Source: Candidatus Nomurabacteria bacterium
Lineage (GTDB): Bacteria > Patescibacteriota > Minisyncoccia > Phycocordibacterales > UBA918
Direction of reading: 5' to 3'
Length of the DNA: 16,782 nt
NCBI GenBank assembly: GCA_943359405.1
Contig: CALRHO010000009.1
Span: 1 to 16,782, forward strand
Part shown: in pieces, positions 7,500 to 13,338 of the stretch
Numbering within the stretch: position 1 is the stretch's first letter
Layout of the letters: each line of letters starts with the position of its first letter
Notes under the pieces: generated by a model
Told to the model about the DNA's origin: nothing
What the model saw: only the letters and a program-made list of their open reading frames with translations
Databases searched by the model: none
Position numbers and translations under genes: made by a program

Positions 7500-7631
7500 T
7501 TAAACACGAGCACGACGACAGCGCTCACTACAATAAACAACCAACTCCCACTGGCCACGTGATTGCCAGGATTTACGATTTACAAAAGGACGTTTGCAAA
7601 CCGGACAGACTTTACTTTCCTTTGCGGGCAT
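7500..7631 (-). CDS. DUF2256-type zinc-ribbon protein, 43 residues
   Basis: A small ORF, ATG at 7631 to TAA at 7500, translated by hand. It has CPVCKRPF (Cys9, Cys12), a Trp-containing linker and YCSERCRR (Cys34, Cys38), the pattern of DUF2256, a short family long noticed next to cryptochrome/photolyase genes. The four cysteines should bind one zinc. The Arg/Lys-rich ends would suit nucleic acid contact, but the function is unknown. It lies 5 nt upstream of the FAD-binding photolyase-like gene and is divergent from the cryptochrome gene, matching the family's known neighbourhood. A TATACT -10 lies 14 nt before the ATG. It is complete and of normal size for the family. Confidence 0.85.
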   Translation of the reverse strand: MPAKESKVCPVCKRPFVNRKSWQSRGQWELVVYCSERCRRARV

Positions 7632-7645
7632 AGGGTACGTAACGT

Positions 7646-7661
7646 AGTATACCGGTATCAG
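7646..7661. promoter_or_regulatory. Divergent promoter region with palindrome between the photolyase-family operons
   Basis: A perfect 10-bp palindrome, ATACCGGTAT (7649-7658), lies in the middle. Reading left, GG-TATACT (hexamer 7651-7646) is 14 nt before the zinc-ribbon ATG. Reading right, GG-TATCAG (hexamer 7656-7661, weak) is 8 nt before the cryptochrome ATG; TATACC at 7648-7653 is an alternative. The overlap means the two operons probably share or compete for polymerase or a dimeric regulator. Confidence 0.45.
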
Positions 7662-7669
7662 TACCAACT

Positions 7670-9166
7670 ATGCACGCAAGCCTCATCTACCCACATCAAC
7701 TCTTCTCCCTCCAGACACACCCTGCCCTCGACCGCACCCGCGTAGTCTACCTAGCCGAGGAGCCGCTCTTTCTGACTGAGTTTCCCACCCACGCGAGTAA
7801 ACTACTCCTCCACCGACTGACCTTAGAAGCGTATGCCACCTCCCTCACAGAGTCCGGCTATACGGTGCACTACCTAGATGTTCGTGAGTACACCACGAGC
7901 GAAGCAATCATTGCCCGTCTGGCCACAGACGGCATCACTACGATTCATGTAGTAGACACGACCGACGACTGGCTCGAACAGCGGTTGGCCGCGAACGCAA
8001 CAAAATACCACCTCACCCGCATCCACTATGAGTCTCCTCTCTTCATCCTACCGGCTGACGAGGCAGTTGCCCGCTACCAAAAAAGCAAACGGCAGATGGC
8101 ACGGTTTTACCGTTCCTTGCGCGAGGATACAGGGATTCTTATGGAAGCCGATGGCACACCCGTGGGTGAACGATTTAGTTTTGATACCGAAAACCGCCGT
8201 CGCCTGCCTCGCGCCCACCCGCTGCCACCCGACCTTGCAACTGAGCCAGAAAGTGCAGCCGTCGTCGCCGCGCGGGTGTGGCTCGGCGAGTTGCCTAAAA
8301 AAAACGTAGTCGGCGACGCGACGGCTTGGCTACCTACCACACACGCGGCGGCAGACGCATACCTAACTGACTTTCTCGCTACTCGCCTAGCAGACTTTGG
8401 GCCGTTTGAAGATGCTATTACCACCACCTCAATCCGAGTCTTTCACTCCGCCCTTTCACCACTCATAAATATTGGCCTTCTTAACCCCACTGAGGTTCTC
8501 GAAAAAGTTATGGACTGGGCGGCCAAACACTCGCTACCCCTCCCGTCACTTGAAGGCTTTGTGCGGCAGCTGCTAGGTTGGCGGGAGTTTATTCGCGCCG
8601 CCTACCTCGTCGATGGTCGCACGATGCGAACCAAAAATTTCTTTGGACATACCCGGCCGCTTCCCCAGGGCAGCTGGAACGCGACTACCGGCATCGCACC
8701 ACTCGATCACACCATCACGACCACACTACGCTATGGCTACACTCACCACATTGAACGTCTCATGGTGGCCGGTAATGTATTTCTCCTGACCGGTACGCAC
8801 CCGGACGAAGTGTACCGCTGGTTTATGGCACTCTATGTCGACGCCTATGATTGGGTAATGGTGCCCAATGTCTACGGTATGAGCCAATTTGCCGACGGTG
8901 GCCTGTTTGCTACCAAGCCATACATCGCAGGTGCAAGCTACCTGAGAAAAATGTCTGACCACGCCGCCGGCCCCTGGGAAGACATCGTCACCGGCCTCTA
9001 CTGGCGCTTTATTGCAAAGCATCGGGATTTATTTCTCAAAAACCACCGCCTATCGATGATGCCAAAACTACTTGATCGTCTGCCCACGGAGCGCCGTGCG
9101 CACCTCTTTACGATCGCCGAAACCTTTCTCGCCAACACCCCTCCCACTACTCCTGACCACACCTAA
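7670..9166 (+). CDS. PhrB/CryB-class cryptochrome/photolyase lacking the iron-sulfur ligands
   Basis: 498 residues. The N-terminal 130 residues form the alpha/beta domain of deoxyribodipyrimidine photolyase-related proteins (beginning ASLIYPHQLF). The C-terminal half is the flavin-binding helical domain: VRQLLGWREFIRAAY (about 297-311), HHIERLMVAGNVF (about 357-369) and the signature DAYDWVMVPNVYGMSQFADGG (about 390-410), then KPYIAGASYLRKMSD. This is the family of Agrobacterium PhrB and Rhodobacter CryB, flavoenzymes that repair (6-4) photoproducts or sense light. Those proteins carry a [4Fe-4S] cluster on four cysteines. This protein has no cysteine at all, and the segment after KMSD is short. 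It is divergent from the zinc-ribbon/FAD operon. The start follows a weak -10; no Shine-Dalgarno site. Confidence 0.92.
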   Translation: MHASLIYPHQLFSLQTHPALDRTRVVYLAEEPLFLTEFPTHASKLLLHRLTLEAYATSLTESGYTVHYLDVREYTTSEAIIARLATDGITTIHVVDTTDDWLEQRLAANATKYHLTRIHYESPLFILPADEAVARYQKSKRQMARFYRSLREDTGILMEADGTPVGERFSFDTENRRRLPRAHPLPPDLATEPESAAVVAARVWLGELPKKNVVGDATAWLPTTHAAADAYLTDFLATRLADFGPFEDAITTTSIRVFHSALSPLINIGLLNPTEVLEKVMDWAAKHSLPLPSLEGFVRQLLGWREFIRAAYLVDGRTMRTKNFFGHTRPLPQGSWNATTGIAPLDHTITTTLRYGYTHHIERLMVAGNVFLLTGTHPDEVYRWFMALYVDAYDWVMVPNVYGMSQFADGGLFATKPYIAGASYLRKMSDHAAGPWEDIVTGLYWRFIAKHRDLFLKNHRLSMMPKLLDRLPTERRAHLFTIAETFLANTPPTTPDHT

Positions 9167-9171
9167 AACCC

Positions 9172-9264
9172 TACGGAGATTGCGTAAACCAAGCAGTGTG
9201 GTACATTTTTTGTACCACTAGTAGCAGACACTACGGTGAACGCTGCGTTTTACGCTCCTCCGTA
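9172..9264 (+). promoter_or_regulatory. Branched RNA leader fold upstream of infC
   Basis: Six bases after the cryptochrome stop, a two-part helix forms: 9172-9178 with 9258-9264 (7 bp) and 9182-9188 with 9249-9255 (7 bp). It encloses a perfect 8-bp hairpin (9198-9205/9211-9218, TTTTT loop) and a smaller one (GTAG/CTAC, 9221-9234). A local hairpin, GCGT-ttt-ACGC at 9245-9255, competes with the closing helix. The fold ends about 30 nt before the infC start. Autoregulation of the infC-rpmI-rplT operon by IF3 or L20 is known in other bacteria, and this may be such an element or an upstream terminator. Confidence 0.5.
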
Positions 9265-9294
9265 CGCGACGTTGATTAGTTAAGACCCACTTTT

Positions 9295-9963
9295 TTGTCA
9301 AAACCATTCACCTATACCCCTAAGGATAAGACCCGGATTAACCACGCCATCCGCGCAGCAGAGCTGCGCGTGGTTGGTCCTGAGGGTGAAAACCTCGGCG
9401 TTCTTTCCCTGACCGAAGCCTTGGCGGCGGCTGAATCACGTTCGCTTGACCTCATCGAAATCAGCCCCAACGCTGAGCCGCCCGTCGCCAAAATCATGGA
9501 CTACGGCAAGTACCGGTACCAAACCGGTCGCAAAGCCCGTGAGGTCAAGGCCAAATCACACGTTACCGAAACCAAAAGTGTGCAGGTAAAAATCGGCACC
9601 GGTGACCACGACCAGCAACTCAAAGCTAAGCGCATTGCCGAGTGGCTTGATGAAGGACACCGGGTGAAGGTCGATCTCTTTCTTTGGGGACGCTATAAAT
9701 ACATGGAAGAAGGGTTTCTGAAAGAACGCCTTGATCGCTTCCTCAAAATCATTCCCACCGACTACAAGGTAGCCGACCCAGTCAAAAAGGGTCCTAAAGG
9801 CTACACTACCACCATCGAGCGTATGCCAGGGGGTCAAAAAAGCGCCCCTCGCCCGGCAGCACCAAAGGTAGCCGTAGCCGAATCAAAAGGTCCCAAGACT
9901 GCTCCTGAGCAAAAGTCCAAAAAAAAGTCTCTCGATGAACTCCTCGAGAGCGGTATGATTTAA
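9295..9963 (+). CDS. infC: Translation initiation factor IF-3
   Basis: 222 residues. IF-3 binds the 30S subunit, prevents early 50S joining and monitors the start codon. The N-terminal domain includes INHAIRAAELRVVGPEGENLGV and the PPVAKIMDYGKYRY linker region; the C-terminal domain spans about 85-180, including GDHDQQLKAKRIAEWLDEGHRVKV. A Lys/Ala/Pro-rich tail of about 40 residues (after 180) extends beyond the usual 180. The start is TTG: a stop (TAG, 9277-9279) closes the frame upstream, and no other NTG codon lies between it and the conserved sequence. infC genes often use rare starts (AUU in E. coli) for IF3 self-regulation. No Shine-Dalgarno site; a U-rich run precedes the start. Confidence 0.96.
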   Translation: MSKPFTYTPKDKTRINHAIRAAELRVVGPEGENLGVLSLTEALAAAESRSLDLIEISPNAEPPVAKIMDYGKYRYQTGRKAREVKAKSHVTETKSVQVKIGTGDHDQQLKAKRIAEWLDEGHRVKVDLFLWGRYKYMEEGFLKERLDRFLKIIPTDYKVADPVKKGPKGYTTTIERMPGGQKSAPRPAAPKVAVAESKGPKTAPEQKSKKKSLDELLESGMI

Positions 9964-9984
9964 TCCAAGGCACCCAAAGACACG

Positions 9985-10013
9985 GTAAAGGCGGCCACCT
10001 AGGCCGCCTTTAC
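9985..10013 (+). terminator. Strong hairpin after infC, without U-tract
   Basis: A perfect 12-bp stem, GTAAAGGCGGCC, with its complement at 10002-10013 and a 5-nt loop. No U-run follows (ATTACCCC), so it may act as an RNA-stability or partial attenuation element rather than a full intrinsic terminator between infC and rpmI. Confidence 0.6.
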
Positions 10014-10031
10014 ATTACCCCGCCTGTGCGC

Positions 10032-10037
10032 TATAGT
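10032..10037 (+). promoter_or_regulatory. Candidate -10 box for rpmI-rplT
   Basis: TATAGT 32 nt before the rpmI ATG, just after the infC hairpin. It would let the two ribosomal protein genes be transcribed independently of infC with a leader of about 26 nt. No Shine-Dalgarno site lies in that leader. Confidence 0.45.
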
Positions 10038-10069
10038 AGCGCCACTTTGCACTCGCAAATCAAGCATAT

Positions 10070-10261
10070 ATGAAGACCAATAAGTCATTTACCAAGCGCA
10101 TCAAGGTAACCAAGAACGGTAAACTGGTGGCGCGCAAGCAGGGTCAGAACCACTTTAATGCCCGTCAGTCTGGCCGTCAGCGGTTGCGCCGCAAGCGCAC
10201 GCAGCTGCTCACGATGAGCAAGCGCGTTACTCGCCGCTTTCTTCCTGGAACCGGTGCCTAA
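10070..10261 (+). CDS. rpmI: 50S ribosomal protein L35 (bL35)
   Basis: 63 residues, the normal size. MKTNKSFTKRIKVTKNGKL matches the L35 N-terminus, followed by RKQGQNHFNARQSGRQRLRRKR and ending VTRRFLPGTGA, close to the conserved KRLLPY end. Very basic and rRNA-binding. It sits in the classic infC-rpmI-rplT order, 23 nt before rplT. No Shine-Dalgarno site precedes the ATG. Confidence 0.95.
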   Translation: MKTNKSFTKRIKVTKNGKLVARKQGQNHFNARQSGRQRLRRKRTQLLTMSKRVTRRFLPGTGA

Positions 10262-10284
10262 TTACTAGTAATAACCCTTTCAGT

Positions 10285-10632
10285 ATGGCACGAGTTAAAG
10301 GAGGCCTCATGGCCCAAAAGCGCCGCCGCAATATCTTGGCTGAAACCAAAGGATTCCGCGGTCAGCGCTCAAAGAAGAAGCGAGTTGCTCGTGAAGCAAT
10401 CTATCACGCCCAGCTCCACGCCTTTGCGCACCGCAAAGACAAGAAGAACGACTTTCGTCGCCTCTGGACGGTACGAATCAACGCTGCCCTCGCACCATTT
10501 GGTCTCAAGTATAGCCGCTTCATTGCCGCACTAAAGACCAAGAACGTCACCCTCGATCGTAAGGTTCTCGCCGAGCTCGCGCTTGAGCGCCCTGAGGCCT
10601 TTGCCCGCTTGGTAAAAGTCGTTGCTGGCTAA
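10285..10632 (+). CDS. rplT: 50S ribosomal protein L20 (bL20)
   Basis: 115 residues, the normal length. MARVKGG, AETKGFRGQRSKKKRVAREA, FRRLWTVRINAA and LKYSRFIAALK are the family landmarks. It binds 23S rRNA early in 50S assembly and, in other bacteria, represses its own operon. The 10285 start gives the conserved MARVK N-terminus. An AAAGGAGG run inside codons 5-7 precedes an internal ATG at 10309, which would remove eight conserved residues; the upstream start is preferred. Followed by a very strong terminator. Confidence 0.97.
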   Translation: MARVKGGLMAQKRRRNILAETKGFRGQRSKKKRVAREAIYHAQLHAFAHRKDKKNDFRRLWTVRINAALAPFGLKYSRFIAALKTKNVTLDRKVLAELALERPEAFARLVKVVAG

Positions 10633-10638
10633 AGAACT

Positions 10639-10686
10639 GGCACCACAAAGAAGCCGCCCCTCCCGGGGCGGCTTCTTTGTGGTGCC
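10639..10686. terminator. Bidirectional terminator between rplT and the DUF805 gene
   Basis: A perfect 22-bp stem (10639-10660 with 10665-10686) with a 4-nt loop, between convergent genes. It carries AAAGAAG/CTTCTTT in the stem but no separate U-tract. The arms are GGCACCACAAAGAAGCC and its complement, extended by GCCCC/GGGGC. It lies 7 nt after rplT and 5 nt from the DUF805 stop. Confidence 0.85.
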
Positions 10687-10690
10687 TGAG

Positions 10691-11116
10691 CTAAGCCAGC
10701 GGAGCTGCCGGGGGTGGCGTTGGCATCGCTACCGGATCTGGTAGTGGGACCGCGGGCGCCTTTGGGTCTGGGCCATAGAAATTGTCACCCTCGGTACCCC
10801 GGCGAATGAGGAGGTAGAGATTGTACACCGGTACGAGAAGCCACCAACCACTCTTGTTTGAATCGTGGAGGCGCCGAACACCAACCGCAATCGAAGGAAT
10901 TATTAAGCCTAATTGAATGACGCCCGTAGCCAATTCAATCCCCGCACTAATCGTCCTGCCACTAAATCCCGCAACCGACCCCAGGATAGAAAAAGTAAAA
11001 CCAAAAGCAAAACCAATCACAAACGTGGCTAGGACGAAGTACCAATACTCCGCCCGGCGAGCTCGACCAGAGAACACTGCGTACTTCTGCATTACCACCG
11101 TAAAGTAATGAATCAT
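10691..11116 (-). CDS. DUF805 family inner-membrane protein
   Basis: 141 residues. DUF805 (YhaH/YhaI-like) signatures: FSGRARRAEYWYFVL near the N-terminus, VRRLHDSNKSGWW in the middle, GTEGDNFYGPDP after the last span. Three to four hydrophobic segments: about 24-46, 58-80 and 90-104. The C-terminal 25 residues are Pro/Ala-rich and probably disordered. The function of the family is unknown. Convergent with rplT; its promoter lies in the 40-bp gap after the RNase gene, so it can be transcribed alone. Confidence 0.9.
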   Translation of the reverse strand: MIHYFTVVMQKYAVFSGRARRAEYWYFVLATFVIGFAFGFTFSILGSVAGFSGRTISAGIELATGVIQLGLIIPSIAVGVRRLHDSNKSGWWLLVPVYNLYLLIRRGTEGDNFYGPDPKAPAVPLPDPVAMPTPPPAAPLA

Positions 11117-11122
11117 AGATGA

Positions 11123-11131
11123 AATTTATCA
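11123..11131 (-). promoter_or_regulatory. Extended -10 promoter of the DUF805 gene
   Basis: TGA-TAAATT on the minus strand, hexamer at 11128-11123, exactly 6 nt before the ATG at 11116. A leaderless transcript is predicted. Confidence 0.55.
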
Positions 11132-11156
11132 GTAACCCTTTAATGGTAGCATTCGA

Positions 11157-12518
11157 CTAGATATCAATAACCACCTCTTCACCAGCCCCCGGTGCCGAAG
11201 CGGGCGCACCCAAATAATCTCGCAGGCGTTGGGTCAGAAACAGTGACGCCCGCTCCTCCCCCATAACCACATAGATACCTTTGGCCTTATCACTACCCTT
11301 GGCAACAAACTCAAGAAGCTGGTCGCGGTCGGCATGACCCGAATAGCCTGAAATACGAGCAATAGTAGCCCGTACTTTAACCTCATCATCGTCAATAATC
11401 ACCTTCTGAGCACCATCCTGGAGGAGACGGCCAATCGATCCAACTGACTGATAACCGACAAGGAGCACAATGGTACGCGGGTCGTCGAGGTAGCGACGCT
11501 CGTGGCGACGAATGCGACCACCGTGGCTCATACCCGAGCCAGCAATAATGACCTTTGGGCCTGTCACCTCATCAATCTCACTCGACTCCTTAACTGTCCG
11601 AGTAAACGACAAACCAGCAAAGGAAAAAATGTCATCGCCGTGCTTGATTTGCTCTTGTACATCAGGGCGAAGATAGCGTATGTACTCACGATAGAGACTC
11701 GTGACCTCAATAGCGAGTGGGGAGTCAAGAAACACCGGGAGTGGCGCCATGCGGCCATTCTCCACCAAGTTGTTAATCTCGTAGAGCATAGCCTGGGTGC
11801 GTTCGAGTGAAAAAGCCGGAATGATGAGTGTTCCCTGCCGGGCCCGCGCCATCTCTATGTACTCGCGCAAAAGCTCGGTTCGCTCAGCGACCCCTTCGTG
11901 GGAGCGGTCACCGTAGACGCTCTCCATTACCAAGTAGTCATAGTCGGTAGGTATCTCAGGTGCAGAGAGCAAGGGCTGCGGTACATTACCAATGTCGCCG
12001 GTAAAGACGATGGTCTTCCCGGCTCGTGAAAGATGCACCATAGCCGAACCCAAAATATGACCGGCATCGGTAAAGCGGGCCGTGAAATCATCGGGAAGCG
12101 TCATCATCTCGTGGTACTCAACTACCTGCCAACGTGCAAGTGCGGCTTCGATATCACCCGCTTCATAAATAGGCGTCGTACCATACCGCTCACGCTCGTA
12201 CTCCATTACCGCAAGAGCGTCTCGCAACATAACTGCAGCGAGTGCTTTTGTGGCCGAGGTGCTGTAAATAACCCCCCGGAAACCATCCCGCAGCAACTTA
12301 GGTACACGACCAATGTGGTCTGCGTGCGCGTGAGTGAGTAACACGACATCTATATGGGCAGGATCGTAGGTAAAAGGCTCAGCATTTTGGGTCTGCGCAA
12401 AACGGTCTCCTTGCATGAGTCCACAATCAATCATGAAGGCAGCTGCGCCAGTATCGAGTACGAAGTTTGCCCCCGTCACTGACCCCACCCCACCATAAAA
12501 ACCAAGCGTAACACTCAT
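11157..12518 (-). CDS. Metallo-beta-lactamase/beta-CASP ribonuclease (CPSF73-like)
   Basis: 453 residues, typical of short beta-CASP RNases that process or degrade RNA. The MBL core has HAHADH (63-68, zinc ligands), GHILGS (His153) and FTGDIG (Asp175). The beta-CASP insert starts near MESVYGDRSH (motif A Glu199), includes GSGMSHGGR (327-335) and ends at motif C, SGYSGHAD (His395). An RMMBL tail follows. The distal VHGE signature of CPSF73, whose His is a zinc ligand, reads VVMGEE here (Met419), so one ligand appears substituted. The start overlaps the stop of the upstream membrane gene by 4 bp (ATGA), indicating translational coupling. The C-terminus is Ala/Pro/Gly-rich. Confidence 0.92.
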   Translation of the reverse strand: MSVTLGFYGGVGSVTGANFVLDTGAAAFMIDCGLMQGDRFAQTQNAEPFTYDPAHIDVVLLTHAHADHIGRVPKLLRDGFRGVIYSTSATKALAAVMLRDALAVMEYERERYGTTPIYEAGDIEAALARWQVVEYHEMMTLPDDFTARFTDAGHILGSAMVHLSRAGKTIVFTGDIGNVPQPLLSAPEIPTDYDYLVMESVYGDRSHEGVAERTELLREYIEMARARQGTLIIPAFSLERTQAMLYEINNLVENGRMAPLPVFLDSPLAIEVTSLYREYIRYLRPDVQEQIKHGDDIFSFAGLSFTRTVKESSEIDEVTGPKVIIAGSGMSHGGRIRRHERRYLDDPRTIVLLVGYQSVGSIGRLLQDGAQKVIIDDDEVKVRATIARISGYSGHADRDQLLEFVAKGSDKAKGIYVVMGEERASLFLTQRLRDYLGAPASAPGAGEEVVIDI

Positions 12519-12880
12519 ACTAAGCGGCGAAAAACTACAAACGCTACGAGTCCTCCCGTTGCTCCCGCCACGACATCAAGCACAGTATCAACCACATAGC
12601 TCGGGTGTGTACCCGCAATACCGTAGACGTATTCAAAGACTTCCCAAGCGACCATCACCGCCAAAAGCCCAAGAAGCATGAGTGGTCGGGTGAGGGCAAG
12701 GCGTCGACTTCCGATACTACCGAGCATGACAAATCCCATAATGGTAAGAAAGCCGCCCCACGTATGCATGAGGGTATCAAACCACGGTACATAAAAATAC
12801 AAGAAATACCGCATCGCCATCACATGCGCCACCACAAATGGTAGTGCCAGTACAAAGAATCGAAGCGGTGTAGCAATCAT
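12515..12880 (-). CDS. Small polytopic membrane protein, hypothetical
   Basis: 121 residues with four predicted spans: about 6-24, 36-56, 64-86 and 98-118. Motifs PWFDTLMHTWGGF and VVDTVLDVVAGATGG recall the D-x-x-x-H and DT-x-x-D-x-x-x-x patterns of VanZ-like and DUF2238 membrane proteins, but the assignment is loose. It is the first gene of a two-gene unit with the beta-CASP RNase, joined by an ATGA overlap. The start is supported by an extended -10 element 6 nt upstream, so its mRNA should be leaderless. Confidence 0.72.
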   Translation of the reverse strand: MIATPLRFFVLALPFVVAHVMAMRYFLYFYVPWFDTLMHTWGGFLTIMGFVMLGSIGSRRLALTRPLMLLGLLAVMVAWEVFEYVYGIAGTHPSYVVDTVLDVVAGATGGLVAFVVFRRLV

Positions 12881-12886
12881 ACGGCT

Positions 12887-12895
12887 ATGGTACCA
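12887..12895 (-). promoter_or_regulatory. Extended -10 promoter of the membrane protein/RNase unit
   Basis: TGG-TACCAT on the minus strand, hexamer 12892-12887, exactly 6 nt before the ATG at 12880. A second candidate, GATAAT, lies further upstream. Confidence 0.5.
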
Positions 12896-12911
12896 CGATT
12901 ATCAGGTAGTA

Positions 12912-12958
12912 TAAAAAACAAAGAAAATGCGCCTTAGCATACACCAAGACGCACTTTC
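12912..12958 (-). terminator. Intrinsic terminator of the candidate ncRNA
   Basis: Read on the minus strand, a hairpin (12958-12923: 4 bp, mismatch, 4 bp, mismatch, 3 bp, 10-nt loop) is followed by a U-rich run, TTTGTTTTTT, at 12922-12913. It lies just before the next minus-strand promoter at 12895. Confidence 0.65.
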
Positions 12959-13119
12959 AAAGGGGAGCCACACACGTGTCCTCCTAGAAAATTCTAGGTG
13001 GGTACCCTATCCGTGTGAGGTTTGAAATCTCGCAAATTTCTTTTTGAGTTCTCAGTGTCACACGTGAGATCAGGCGACCCTGACAAATTGTTAACCGGAA
13101 GACACGTTACATGGCTCCC
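12912..13119 (-). ncRNA. Candidate structured ncRNA, about 208 nt, family unknown (6S-like architecture possible)
   Basis: The minus strand carries a self-contained RNA unit: extended -10 at 13134-13126, first base G at 13119, and an intrinsic terminator ending near 12912. The 5' end GGGAGCCA (13119-13112) pairs perfectly with TGGCTCCC (12970-12963). After a small internal loop, 13107-13097 pairs with 12984-12974 (11 bp, one G-U). Inside lie TCAGG-loop-CCTGA (13083-13070), CGTGTGA/TCACACG (13064-13058 with 13018-13012) holding a smaller hairpin, and CCTAGAA/TTCTAGG (12998-12983). No long ORF. The closing stem with open centre and terminal arm resembles 6S RNA, but no diagnostic sequence was recognised. 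tmRNA, RNase P and SRP RNA signatures are absent. Confidence 0.6.
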
Positions 13120-13125
13120 GTAGCA

Positions 13126-13134
13126 AGTTTATCA
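13126..13134 (-). promoter_or_regulatory. Extended -10 promoter of the candidate ncRNA
   Basis: TGA-TAAACT on the minus strand, hexamer 13131-13126, 6 nt before the G at 13119 where the closing stem begins. It is the same arrangement seen before leaderless genes here. Confidence 0.6.
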
Positions 13135-13136
13135 CA

Positions 13137-13175
13137 AAAACTACCGCGCGCCCCTACGGGACGCGCGGTAGTTTT
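13137..13175. terminator. Bidirectional intrinsic terminator downstream of ndk
   Basis: A 14-bp stem, AAAACTACCGCGCG (13137-13150) with its complement at 13162-13175, and an 11-nt loop that can form CCC/GGG pairs. It is flanked by T-runs on both strands. On the minus strand it ends the ndk transcript directly upstream of the ncRNA promoter. Confidence 0.88.
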
Positions 13176-13189
13176 CTACAGTAATTTGC

Positions 13190-13338
13190 ACTCACTCTGC
13201 GGCACTTACATCGACTAGCAGCAGGAGTGCTGTAGTCGCAAGGCGCGACAGAGTGAGTCATCGAGTCGTACTGGCGGTACGGTGAGATGACGAGCAATGG
13301 AAGCAACGCAGCGAATGCAGTACTCCTGCTGCTAGTCG
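13190..13338. repeat. Crossing inverted repeats in the ndk 3' region
   Basis: Repeat 1: a 17-bp perfect inverted repeat, CGACTAGCAGCAGGAGT (13212-13228) and its complement at 13322-13338; the right arm contains the ndk stop codon. Repeat 2: a 10-bp inverted repeat, ACTCACTCTG (13190-13199) with 13249-13258. Its arms straddle the left arm of repeat 1, so the two cannot nest. The left arm can also fold locally (13212-13238, 10 bp with one bulge). A further hairpin, CGTAC/GTACG, lies near 13267-13281. This fills the gene-free stretch 13176-13331. No target-site duplication or ORF was seen. Confidence 0.7.

Noticed and set aside
10296..10311. Internal start of rplT behind AAAGGAGG
   Set aside because: It would delete the conserved MARVKGGL N-terminus, and most genes here do not use Shine-Dalgarno sites.
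12962..13119. SRP RNA, tmRNA or RNase P RNA identity for the structured region
   Set aside because: CCGGAAG occurs on the + strand, but the SRP core GGAAGGAAGCAGC, the tmRNA tRNA-like end with CCA and tag ORF, and the RNase P GAGGAAAGTCCG motif are all missing.
13212..13338. Miniature transposable element (MITE)
   Set aside because: The 17-bp terminal inverted repeats fit, but no target-site duplication was seen and one arm encodes the ndk end, so it is kept only as a possibility.
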